NCBI RefSeq assembly: GCF_003049575.1 | Contig: NZ_PYWI01000004.1 | Span: 124,001-188,000 of the forward strand | Length of the DNA: 64,000 bases | Direction of reading: 5' to 3' | From: Lysinibacillus parviboronicapiens | GTDB lineage: Bacteria; Bacillota; Bacilli; Bacillales_A; Planococcaceae | In this document: piece by piece, positions 51,144-59,079 of the stretch | Layout: each line of letters starts with the position of its first letter | Numbering within the stretch: the stretch's first letter is position 1 | Made by a program: the position numbers and the translations under genes | The notes under the pieces: model-generated | Told to the model about the DNA's origin: nothing | Seen by the model: the letters and a program-made list of their open reading frames with translations, nothing else | Database searches by the model: none

Positions 51144-51533
51144 ATGCAATCCATTACAAAAAAACGTACGAAAGCATTTTTGATAGACCTGGCCATTTCC
51201 AGTGTTGTTACAGTCGGTGTTGAATATGTTCTGCGCAAAAAGGTGAAAAACGAAGTCGTTCATGCTTTGGTCACACCAACAGTCGTGATGTGGGCACTTG
51301 AATACGCTCAACTGCGTCAAAATGGACAAACGATAGGTTACAAAAAAATGGGACTAGCGCTAGAAAGTGAAGATGGCACAAAATTAACGTCCGATCAACT
51401 TATCAAGCGAATAGCTTATCGAGATACTGTGAGCACTTTCGATTATGTGAAAAACCCTAAATCATTTGAAAAACAACAAGGTGGAATCCTTCCACACGAC
51501 CATTTTTCACATACAATCGTAAAAGAAATATAA
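51144..51533 (+). CDS. RDD family membrane protein
   Basis: 129 residues, matching the RDD domain: KKRTKAFLIDLAISSVVTVG (Arg-x5-Asp in helix 1), then NGQTIGYKKMGLALESEDG between helices and LIKRIAYRDT. RDD proteins are small membrane proteins, some linked to salt tolerance or transport; no specific role is clear. Short for the family, with two to three helices. Start follows AGAGGAGGACTTCC and a clear terminator follows. Confidence 0.82.
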   Translation: MQSITKKRTKAFLIDLAISSVVTVGVEYVLRKKVKNEVVHALVTPTVVMWALEYAQLRQNGQTIGYKKMGLALESEDGTKLTSDQLIKRIAYRDTVSTFDYVKNPKSFEKQQGGILPHDHFSHTIVKEI

Positions 51534-51540
51534 TGTCACA

Positions 51541-51567
51541 AGGGGTTGGCTTATGAAGTCAGCCCCT
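51541..51567 (+). terminator. Terminator after RDD gene
   Basis: AGGGGTTGGCTT / AAGTCAGCCCCT stem with a three-base loop and a T-rich tail. Confidence 0.75.
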
Positions 51568-51576
51568 ATTTCTTGA

Positions 51577-51640
51577 GGGTATAAAGTTTGCGAAAGTTTT
51601 CTTCATCCCTCACTGATTGTTAGTTGTTTTACGGGATATC
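51577..51640. repeat. Short diverged copy of the two-hairpin repeat
   Basis: GGGTATAAAGTTTGCGAAAG, then CCCTCACTGATTGTTAGTTG and TTTTACGGG. Only the left half of the unit is recognisable. Confidence 0.5.
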
Positions 51641-51930
51641 CAGCACGTACTTTATGCTAAAAAATAGCCGATTACAAGATGAATCGCTAGAAAAAGTGAT
51701 AATCCTGCTGTAAGAAGTATTGTCGTTATACTCCGTAACATCCCTTTCCAATCTTTCACTCCGGATAAACCAATTAAACCAACGAAGAATGTTATTACAG
51801 TTATACATAAAAACAATAGGCTGACACCCTAAAATTGCATAATCAGCCTTCCGAAAAACAACATACAAGAGAAGACAAACAATCGACGAGTAACATGACC
51901 ATCTATTCATTTCGGCACATCTTCTGTCTT
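51641..51930 (-). pseudogene. Frameshifted small membrane protein
   Basis: On the minus strand the region reads, in one frame, VITFFVGLIGLSGVKDWKGM and TTILLTAGLSLFLAIHLVIG to a stop near 51655, with two hydrophobic helices. The upstream half (MVMLLVDCLSSLVCCFSEG) is in another frame. No ribosome site is evident. Probably a decayed small membrane protein tied to the lipoprotein remnant upstream. Confidence 0.4.
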
Positions 51931-52134
51931 TTAGCACTTCTTGCTGATTATCCACTGCACATCCCCCTTCTTCAAGTCCGGTCCTTCTATCAACAGATTT
52001 ACATTAAATAATCCTTTTCCATCCCATTTAATAAAATCGACCCAATCAATAATGGTCTTACTCCCACCAAATATCGAGGATTGACAACCGGCTGACAAAA
52101 CAACTAGAAAACTAAGCATTATTCATTTCTTCAT
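51931..52134 (-). pseudogene. Lipoprotein gene with stop codon in signal peptide
   Basis: From ATG 52134 the frame reads MKK, a TGA stop, then IMLSFLVVLSAGCQSS in the same frame: a lipoprotein-type signal interrupted by the stop after three codons. The mature part (SKTIIDWVDFIKWDGKGLFN) is short and ends at 51931, overlapping the next frame. A restart at ATG 52119 without the basic N-terminus is possible. The family is unknown. Confidence 0.5.
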
Positions 52135-52235
52135 CCCCCTCACCCCTTTTAACTGAGTAGACTATTCAGTCTGTAAAAAGTTACAGTATTTGTGAAATGT
52201 GAATTTCTTTGCTGTATTTTTCGAACCGCAAATTA

Positions 52236-52269
52236 TAAAAAGCCTGTGCGGATACACAGACTGTTTTTA
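52236..52269 (-). terminator. Terminator overlapping the YczE-like stop
   Basis: AAAAGcCTGTG / CACAGaCtgTTTT; an imperfect hairpin right at the end of the gene. Confidence 0.6.
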
Positions 52270-52902
52270 TAAAGAAGGAGGATAATGTGGTTGCTGCGCA
52301 TGTACGAGCTTGTTCTCAATCAGCGCCATAAAGTAACTTAAAATGGGTCCACCTAAAATGACTGTCAGCACAGTACCGACACCTATTGGACCGCTAAAAA
52401 TAAAGGCTAACGCTAAGAATACGAGATAGATAAGTGTTTTAGAAAACATGATACTTTTCCCTGTGACATCTCGAATAATCAGCATCGAAAAATCAATGGG
52501 ATTAGGCGCAAATTTGGCTTGCAAATAAACGGCCGAACCAAGACCGATAATCAGTAATCCCATCGCCAAACAAATCACTTTGCTTACGAAATGTGTCGGA
52601 TGCACAATATCGCCAAGTAAAAATAGCCAGACATCAATACAAACCCCTGTCACGAAAGCGGTTAATAATCCTAAAAATGCGGGCCGTTTGCGGGCCATAA
52701 AGGCATTACAAAAAATAATGATAAATGACGTAATAATTTCCCAGCTACCTACTGTTAAACCGATGTTTTTCGCCAAGCCCACTAATAAAGCATCAAACGG
52801 CGATGTACCGAGCTGTGATTGTATTGTGAAACAAACCCCGAGCGTTAGAATGGCAATGCCGCTCCCATATAACGTATACTTCCATTTCTTTGACAACAAC
52901 AT
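52267..52902 (-). CDS. YczE/YyaS family membrane protein
   Basis: 211 residues with five to six membrane helices. The N-terminal ILTLGVCFTIQSQLGTSPFD and GLTVGSWEIITSFIII blocks are typical of the YczE/YitT-like group. B. subtilis YczE is needed for surfactin-type production, but general function is unknown. It starts one base after the stop of the GNAT gene, so the two form an operon. The start ATG has no separate ribosome site and relies on coupling. Confidence 0.82.
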   Translation of the reverse strand: MLLSKKWKYTLYGSGIAILTLGVCFTIQSQLGTSPFDALLVGLAKNIGLTVGSWEIITSFIIIFCNAFMARKRPAFLGLLTAFVTGVCIDVWLFLLGDIVHPTHFVSKVICLAMGLLIIGLGSAVYLQAKFAPNPIDFSMLIIRDVTGKSIMFSKTLIYLVFLALAFIFSGPIGVGTVLTVILGGPILSYFMALIENKLVHAQQPHYPPSL

Positions 52903-52903
52903 A

Positions 52904-53344
52904 CTATGCCATGTTGAATTGCTTTTTCATTAAAATATGTGGAATGCCACCATCCATAAATTCCTCACCTGTGCGCTTATAGCCCAATTTTTCATAGAAG
53001 CCCTCCGCATAAACTTGCGCATTTAGTTTGGATTTTGCTAAGCCTTTTGCAAGTGTCATTTCCTCTAATTTTTGAATGATGACTTTACCGAGCCCGTATT
53101 TGCGGAATTCTTGCACAATACATATGCGCTCAAGCTTGCCGTAGCCTTCCACAACCCGTAAACGACCTGTGCCAACAGGCTGGTCATTAACGTATACAAG
53201 AATATGCTCACAGGCAGCACCGAGTGTGTCAAATTCATCATATTCTTCAGATTCTGGGATTTGTTGTTCCTCTATAAATACTTTTCTACGAATGGCAAAT
53301 GCCGTTTGTAAATCCAATTCTGTGGTAATTATTTTTGCATTCAT
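52904..53344 (-). CDS. GNAT family N-acetyltransferase (YjcF-like)
   Basis: 146 residues, single GNAT domain: FAIRRKVFIEEQQIPESEEY (N-terminal), VGTGRLRVVEGYGKLERICI, the acetyl-CoA loop EFRKYGLGKVIIQKLEEM (Arg/Gln-x-x-Gly-x-Gly variant) and AEGFYEKLGYKRTGEEF. Resembles ElaA/YjcF-type acetyltransferases. The substrate is unknown. Start follows AGGAGGAATAGCATT. Upstream partner of the YczE-like gene. Confidence 0.88.
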   Translation of the reverse strand: MNAKIITTELDLQTAFAIRRKVFIEEQQIPESEEYDEFDTLGAACEHILVYVNDQPVGTGRLRVVEGYGKLERICIVQEFRKYGLGKVIIQKLEEMTLAKGLAKSKLNAQVYAEGFYEKLGYKRTGEEFMDGGIPHILMKKQFNMA

Positions 53345-53419
53345 AATGCTATTCCTCCTAGCTTTCTTTGCTACAAATAACCCTTAAATTTTGTCAAAAT
53401 CAATTGGCTACTTGGCTGA

Positions 53420-53545
53420 TTAAATGGCGAACACGTCGATAAAACTCATCACTTCGCTAATAAACCTACAATAGCGCCGATAGAACACGTCTCTTCGCTG
53501 ATAAAATTAATTACATCGCCGATAGCCTCGTTACTACATTCATAG
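53420..53545. repeat. Degenerate ~21-22-bp tandem repeats
   Basis: Repeated TCGCTAATAAACCTACA, GCGCCGATAGAACACGTC, TCGCTGATAAAATTAATTA, TCGCCGATAGCCTCG: about five imperfect units of the form TCGCyGATAraay. Common style of intergenic repeat in Bacillales. Confidence 0.65.
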
Positions 53546-53634
53546 AATCGACTCCATCGTAGAAATAGAAGGCCCACCCTTTTGCTAGGCAGTGAAATAT
53601 TTCTTCATCGATGATACTATATAGTATAGAACGT

Positions 53635-53658
53635 TTTTTGTTGCAAATACAACAAAAA
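53635..53658. promoter_or_regulatory. Candidate MarR operator
   Basis: TTTTTGTTG and CAACAAAAA around CAAATA, a perfect 9-bp inverted repeat ending 16 bp before the MarR start. Placement suggests autorepression. Confidence 0.6.
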
Positions 53659-53674
53659 TTTCAGGAGGCTAATG

Positions 53675-54127
53675 ATGAAAGAGATTTTACGGGATATTGG
53701 CGCGATTGCACGGGCACTTGATTCCATCAGTAATATTGAGTTTAAAGAACTGGATTTAACAAAAGGACAGTATTTATATGTCATTCGTATTTGTGAAAAC
53801 CCTGGCATCATTCAAGAAAAGGTGGCAGAACTCTTAAAAGTGGATCGTACCACTGCTTCGCGTGCTATTCAAAAGCTTGTCATCAAGGGTTTTGTTGACA
53901 AGCGCTTTGATGCACATAATAAGAAAAACAAGCATCTCTTTCCAACTGAGAAAAGTTTAGCGTTATATCCATTGTTAAAACGTGAGGGCGATTATTCGAA
54001 TGAACGGGCATTGGATGGTTTTTCGGATGAGGAAATAGATTGTATTCATCATTTATTAGAACGCGTCCGCCACAACATTGAAATTGATTGGGATTATGTA
54101 AAAAAAGGGCAGCAACGCCACTATTAA
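53675..54127 (+). CDS. MarR family transcriptional regulator
   Basis: 150 residues. Winged helix with EKVAELLKVDRTTASRAIQK (recognition helix) and the wing KRFDAHNKKNKHLFPTEK; flanking helices form the dimer. Start ATG 53675 is six bases after AGGAGG; ATG 53672 is also possible. A perfect inverted repeat lies just upstream. The target beyond itself is unknown; the GNAT-yczE operon 330 bp away on the opposite strand is a candidate. Confidence 0.88.
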   Translation: MKEILRDIGAIARALDSISNIEFKELDLTKGQYLYVIRICENPGIIQEKVAELLKVDRTTASRAIQKLVIKGFVDKRFDAHNKKNKHLFPTEKSLALYPLLKREGDYSNERALDGFSDEEIDCIHHLLERVRHNIEIDWDYVKKGQQRHY

Positions 54128-54128
54128 A

Positions 54129-54167
54129 AAGGCGACTCCTTGTGTAGTTAACACTGGGAATCGCCTA
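54129..54167. terminator. Bidirectional terminator MarR/aminotransferase
   Basis: AGGCGAcTCC..GTGT / ACAC..GGAaTCGCCT between convergent genes. Confidence 0.8.
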
Positions 54168-54171
54168 TTGC

Positions 54172-55530
54172 TTATGCATTTGCGGCAAATACCTTTTTCA
54201 GTACTGCGCTAATAAATTCCAAGTCCTCATCTGTACAGCACAGTGGTGGACTTAATGTCAGTATATTGTTGTAACCCTCTACCGTGTCGCCGTTTTTGCC
54301 AATAATCAATCCGTTGGCTTTACAATCTGCGATAATTTTTGCTACCCGTTCAGGTTTTGCTGGCTCTAAAGTTAGTTTATCTTCTACGAGCTCAATGCCC
54401 ACGAGGAAACCTAAGCCACGAATATCCCCTACAAATGGCAACTCCAATAAGTCTTGTAAGTCATGTAAAAGCTGTTCGCCTAAATCCTTAGAACGTTGCA
54501 CTAGCTTTTCTTCTTCTAGAATTTTAATATTTTCGAGGGCGACAGCACATGCTGCCGGGTTTCCACCAAATGTATTGACATGTCGGAAATGACTATAGCC
54601 ATCTGTATCCTTAAATTTTTCATAAATATCTTTTCGTACAGCGGTAATGGATAATGGTAAATAAGCACTTGTTAACCCTTTAGCCATCGTGATGATATCA
54701 GGTTTAATAGCAAAATGCTGATGGCCAAATAGTCTCCCTGTTCGACCAAAGCCACAGATTACCTCATCAATAATGAGCAGCACGCCATACTTCTGACAAA
54801 TGCGTTCTACCTCCTTGACATAAGTAGCATGGGGAATCAGTACGCCACCACCTGTAATAATCGGCTCCATGATGACAGCCGCAATCGTTTCTTTTTGCTC
54901 CCAAATAATTTTTTCTTCGATTTCTCGGGCACGTTCTAGATTATAGAGCTCAATGGATTGCCCCTTCGGTCGTCGATAATTATCTGGAGGTGCCACATGC
55001 AAAAAGCCTGGCGCTAAGGGCTCATACTTGTACTTTCGCAGTGCCTGCCCTGTCGCGGCCAATGCACCAAGTGAACTCCCATGATATGCACGATAGCGTG
55101 AAATAATTTTAAAGCGTGCGCCTTCACTGTTTTGAGCATGGTATTGACGTGCCATTTTGAAGGCAACCTCATTGGCGTCAGAACCACTATTGGAGTAAAA
55201 AATCATATAGTCTTCTTCTAACAAACGATTCAATTTTTCCGCTAACGCGATCGCAGGCTGATGGCTTTGTGTCATCGGTACATAGCTCAGTTTTTTCATT
55301 TGCTCATATGCTACTTGTGCAAGTCGCTCTCGCCCGTAGCCAACATTGACAGCCCATAAGCCGGACATACCATCTAAAAAACGATTGCCCCCACTATCCG
55401 TTATCCATGCACCATCACCGTGTTCTACTATCATTGGTGGTGCTTTTTCGTTATACATCGAAATGTGATGCCAAACGTTTTCACGGTCTTTTTGCTGTAA
55501 TGTATTGGTGAAATTTTCGTTTCGCTCCAT
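54172..55530 (-). CDS. Class III PLP aminotransferase (omega-amino acid type)
   Basis: 452 residues. PLP sites: SNSGSDANEVAFKMAR (phosphate loop), YHGSSLGALAATG, Asp255 in IIDEVICGFGRTG, and the Schiff-base Lys284 in TMAKGLTSAYLP. This is the beta-alanine/omega-amino acid:pyruvate or putrescine-type subgroup; pyruvate or 2-oxoglutarate is the likely acceptor. Divergent from a PucR regulator, with a peptide transporter and aldehyde dehydrogenase beyond, so a role in amino acid or polyamine breakdown is likely. The ribosome site is GGAGGTCATTTAG. Confidence 0.88.
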   Translation of the reverse strand: MERNENFTNTLQQKDRENVWHHISMYNEKAPPMIVEHGDGAWITDSGGNRFLDGMSGLWAVNVGYGRERLAQVAYEQMKKLSYVPMTQSHQPAIALAEKLNRLLEEDYMIFYSNSGSDANEVAFKMARQYHAQNSEGARFKIISRYRAYHGSSLGALAATGQALRKYKYEPLAPGFLHVAPPDNYRRPKGQSIELYNLERAREIEEKIIWEQKETIAAVIMEPIITGGGVLIPHATYVKEVERICQKYGVLLIIDEVICGFGRTGRLFGHQHFAIKPDIITMAKGLTSAYLPLSITAVRKDIYEKFKDTDGYSHFRHVNTFGGNPAACAVALENIKILEEEKLVQRSKDLGEQLLHDLQDLLELPFVGDIRGLGFLVGIELVEDKLTLEPAKPERVAKIIADCKANGLIIGKNGDTVEGYNNILTLSPPLCCTDEDLEFISAVLKKVFAANA

Positions 55531-55655
55531 CTAAATGACCTCCGTTCGTTGATAACTATGCCTTGCCCTATGTTAATAGTTTTAATGTATTGTAATTTTC
55601 TGATTTCTCTCACATAATAAAGTATTATTGTATATTCGAAGGGCAGGTGCTGATT

Positions 55656-57293
55656 ATGACGAAATATCCTTTACTCGTGCGAGATGTATTAAAGCGCAAG
55701 CATTTTGAATCGGCCAAACTCATCGCAGGACACCAAGGTGTGAATCGCCAAGTGCTATGGACACATATTTTAGAAATTAAAGATTTCGATTCGTTAATAA
55801 ATGGTGGCGAACTGATTTTAACGACTGGTGTCGGTTTACAATTAGAGCGCGCAACGCAAATCGCCTATTTACAAAATTTGATTCGCAATGATGCGGCCGC
55901 CCTGTGTATTGAAATTGGTGACTATTTTGACCATGTGCCAGCGGAACTTGTTGCCATGGCAGATGAACATCATTTTCCTATCATTATTTTTGACAAGATT
56001 GTACGCTTTATTGATATTACGCAGGATTTACATACGTACATCATTAATCAACATCAGCAAGCATTGACACAGCTAGATACCATATCCAAAACATTTATGG
56101 AACTGTCGTTAATGCCTAATGGTATTTTGAAAATTTTACAGGTGCTCCATCAAGATATGGATGCTCATTTTTTATTTATCTCCGAAGACACGAAAAGCTT
56201 CTATTATCCCGTGGAAGCAAAAAAATATTTGCGGCTGATTGAAGAGCATTGCCAACAGCATGATGTTCAGGAGCCAATCCATTTATTATCCATTCACCGT
56301 GACCATTTCGTTATGATTCCTGTCAATGGACTTGGACAAGTTTGGGGCTATTTATGCATGCATACAAAGCTACCAAAGCCAAGTAATTATACGCTTTTAA
56401 ACCTTGAGCGAGCGACAATGTCCATTGCTCATATATTAATGCGCAATCGAATGCTCCAGGAACGTCAACAAAGTCGTGAGGATGAATTTATCTTAGCCCT
56501 CATTCAAGGACAACCTGTTGATATTCAGCATTATCAAAGTTACCTACCGATTGAAAGTCGCAACTTATTTCATCGTGTAGTCGTGCTAAATATTCATTAT
56601 CAAGCCCAAACTGTTTCGGAGGAAGACTGGCAGGAAGTTCAACTACATAATGCCATGTATGTCCGCTCCATTTTAAAAAAACTAGGTTTTTTCCCGACCG
56701 TTTCGGTGCGTCAGCATGAAATTATCATCCTTGCGTTTTATATTGCGGCTGATTACGTGAAGGAAAATCAAGATAGTTTTGATCAAGCGATACACCAAAT
56801 TGTTTCCCGAAAGGCACCACAGCCCTTCGACCAACTAGCCATCACTTTTGGTATTAGCAATGTCTATCAGTCGATTGAGTCAGTGCCTCAAGGCTATAAA
56901 GAAGCAAAATCTGTTATTCAAATGCAGCATAATCAGCTTGCTTCCTCTATTTACTTTAAGGATTTAGGCGTGTATCGACTATTGTTACAGCAAGATAACG
57001 CCACCCTGTTACAATATGTGAAAGATTATTTACAGGAAATATTGCTCATTGATCAAAAAAATGGCCATGACCTTTATCAAACGCTTGGTGTCTATTTAGC
57101 CTGTAATGGTGCTAAAAATGATACAGCGGAACAATTATTTATCGTTCGCCAAACCTTATATAAACGCATTGAGCGGCTCGAAAGTATTTTAGGTGCTGAT
57201 TTCTTACAAGCCCCGTATCGTCTCAATTTAGAAATGGCCATGAAAGCATACGAGTTATTAAAGAAAACAGCCCCCGATTTGCTACGATTTTGA
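55656..57293 (+). CDS. PucR family transcriptional regulator
   Basis: 545 residues. N-terminal PucR sensor domain (about 1-125: LLVRDVLKRKHFESAKLIAG, GELILTTGVGLQ), a middle GGDEF-like region, and a C-terminal helix-turn-helix of the PucR type (AEQLFIVRQTLYKRIERLES). These proteins activate purine, GABA or amino acid breakdown genes. Divergent from the aminotransferase it probably controls. Start ATG 55656; its 3' end overlaps the convergent permease gene by 12 bp. Confidence 0.88.
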   Translation: MTKYPLLVRDVLKRKHFESAKLIAGHQGVNRQVLWTHILEIKDFDSLINGGELILTTGVGLQLERATQIAYLQNLIRNDAAALCIEIGDYFDHVPAELVAMADEHHFPIIIFDKIVRFIDITQDLHTYIINQHQQALTQLDTISKTFMELSLMPNGILKILQVLHQDMDAHFLFISEDTKSFYYPVEAKKYLRLIEEHCQQHDVQEPIHLLSIHRDHFVMIPVNGLGQVWGYLCMHTKLPKPSNYTLLNLERATMSIAHILMRNRMLQERQQSREDEFILALIQGQPVDIQHYQSYLPIESRNLFHRVVVLNIHYQAQTVSEEDWQEVQLHNAMYVRSILKKLGFFPTVSVRQHEIIILAFYIAADYVKENQDSFDQAIHQIVSRKAPQPFDQLAITFGISNVYQSIESVPQGYKEAKSVIQMQHNQLASSIYFKDLGVYRLLLQQDNATLLQYVKDYLQEILLIDQKNGHDLYQTLGVYLACNGAKNDTAEQLFIVRQTLYKRIERLESILGADFLQAPYRLNLEMAMKAYELLKKTAPDLLRF

Positions 57294-58109
57294 ACGAGGG
57301 TCCATATAATCGCGTAAGGCATTACTTAACATATACAATCCTAGTACTAATATAGTGATAGCCCCCCCTGGCGCAAACGTGTACCACGGTGCATTCACTA
57401 AATACGCTTGTGAATCTTTTAGCATACGTCCCCAGCTAGGGTTTGGTGGTTGAACACCAAGCCCTAAATAACTAAGGGCCGCCTCCGCTAGCATGGCCGT
57501 CGCAAATGTAACGGTAGCAGCAACAATAATTTGCGATGAAATATTCGGTAAAATATGGCGGAACATAATTTTATACGGCTTCACGCCAATCAACTTGGCG
57601 GCTAGCACATATTCAGCATCGCGATGCTGGACAAAGCCACTACGTGAAATCCTAGCAATAGCCGGTATCGCAATAATCCCTAATGCAATAGCTGTATTGA
57701 CAATACCTGGACCAAAAATTGCCACAAGCATTAGCGCTAAAATAATGCCAGGGAAGGCCATTAATGCATCCATAAGACGCATAAAGATTTCATCAATCCA
57801 GCCTCCTACATAGCCTGCTATGCCACCAATTAAAATACCGAATGACGTACCAATTAGCACCGTTAGTATCCCAACCGCAAAGGCCGTTTGTGTACCTTGC
57901 ATAATACGACTAAAAATATCTCGACCAAATTCATCCGTCCCAAAGAAATACGACCTACTTGGGCCAAGCAGTTTATCAGGGATATTCATCGCATTCACAT
58001 CATGTGGTGTATAAAAGAAACTAATCAACATCACCAAGAAGAATCCAACGATAACAAGCAGACCAATGATTAAGTTTATGTGTTTCGTGTATCTCTGACT
58101 ATTTTTCAT
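57282..58109 (-). CDS. dppC: Peptide ABC transporter permease, DppC-like
   Basis: 275 residues, six membrane helices with an N-terminal OppC-type region (LIIGLLVIVGFFLVMLISFF, LGPSRSYFFGTDEFGRDIFS). The EAA loop is EAALSYLGLGVQPPNPSWG. Second permease of a dipeptide/oligopeptide importer with the adjacent DppB. Start ATG 58109 follows GAGAGGTGGATACG. Last gene of the operon; the stop lies inside the end of the PucR gene. Confidence 0.9.
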   Translation of the reverse strand: MKNSQRYTKHINLIIGLLVIVGFFLVMLISFFYTPHDVNAMNIPDKLLGPSRSYFFGTDEFGRDIFSRIMQGTQTAFAVGILTVLIGTSFGILIGGIAGYVGGWIDEIFMRLMDALMAFPGIILALMLVAIFGPGIVNTAIALGIIAIPAIARISRSGFVQHRDAEYVLAAKLIGVKPYKIMFRHILPNISSQIIVAATVTFATAMLAEAALSYLGLGVQPPNPSWGRMLKDSQAYLVNAPWYTFAPGGAITILVLGLYMLSNALRDYMDPRSKS

Positions 58110-58121
58110 CGTATCCACCTC

Positions 58122-59063
58122 TCATCGCAATCGAATTCTTGGATCTAATACGGAATATAAAATATCAACAATAAAATTAATAACGACGACGGCAACCGTA
58201 ATATACATGACAATTCCCTGCACTAATGGGAAGTCACGATTACTGATAGCTGTGATCAGCAACTGACCAATGCCAGGCAATGAAAATACTTGTTCTACGA
58301 TGATTGTCCCTGCAACAACCTCTGCCATAATCAGTCCAAATACCGTCAAAATGGGAATCATGGAATTTTTCAAGACGTGCTTATACATGACATTGCGCTC
58401 TGACATCCCTTTACTGCGTATCGTACGCACGTAATCGAGCTGAATTTGCTCTAAAATTGCTGTTCGTACATAGCGGAAATTGACTGCTATTTGTGGGATG
58501 GCAATCGTTAGCGCTGGCAAAATGAGCGTACTAAGCGCTCCAGATACACTTTGCGACCATGGAATATAGCCACTAATTTTAAAAAAGCTAAATTGCATCC
58601 CCACATATAATATCAGCATCATTCCTAACCAAAACGAAGGAACAGCCATGCCAATTTGTGTCACAGTCGATAACGACACATCAATTAGCTTATTTTGTCT
58701 GCGTGCCGCAAACATTCCTAATGGCAACGACACCGTTAATACTATAATGAGGGTGAGCCCCGCCAGCGACATCGTTACAGGAAGTCGATCAAACAATAAA
58801 TCTTTTACAGGCATCGAGAAACGAATTGAATTACCTAATTCCCCTGTCAATAATCCCTTCATCCAATCACTATATTGTTCATAAAGGGGGCGGTCCAAGC
58901 CAAGTTCAGACCGCAAATTTTCAATTTGTGTGGGATCCGCCTCTGTCCCTAACATCGTTCGAACGGGATCACCAGGTAAAATTTGAAAAACACCAAATGT
59001 AATCATCGACACTAGAAGGATGGTTGTTATTAACAGCATGAATCGACGTATTATATACATCAT
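58122..59063 (-). CDS. dppB: Peptide ABC transporter permease, DppB-like
   Basis: 313 residues, six membrane helices; MYIIRRFMLLITTILLVSMI, and the conserved ILPGDPVRTMLG and YVRTIRSKGMSERNVMYKHV (EAA loop) blocks mark a DppB/OppB-type permease. Partner of DppC, whose start is 12 bp away. It lies 16 bp after the solute-binding lipoprotein gene. Two ATGs in a row at 59063 and 59060 follow AAGGGATGAG. Confidence 0.9.
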   Translation of the reverse strand: MMYIIRRFMLLITTILLVSMITFGVFQILPGDPVRTMLGTEADPTQIENLRSELGLDRPLYEQYSDWMKGLLTGELGNSIRFSMPVKDLLFDRLPVTMSLAGLTLIIVLTVSLPLGMFAARRQNKLIDVSLSTVTQIGMAVPSFWLGMMLILYVGMQFSFFKISGYIPWSQSVSGALSTLILPALTIAIPQIAVNFRYVRTAILEQIQLDYVRTIRSKGMSERNVMYKHVLKNSMIPILTVFGLIMAEVVAGTIIVEQVFSLPGIGQLLITAISNRDFPLVQGIVMYITVAVVVINFIVDILYSVLDPRIRLR

Positions 59064-59079
59064 GTGCGCTCATCCCTTT

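Larger units (their letters stand above)
53345..53674. other. Intergenic with tandem repeats and MarR control region
   Basis: Left part is the ~21-bp repeat run at 53420-53545. Right part has two palindromes before the MarR gene: ATACTATATAGTAT (53614-53627) and the TTTTTGTTG/CAACAAAAA pair. Confidence 0.5.
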
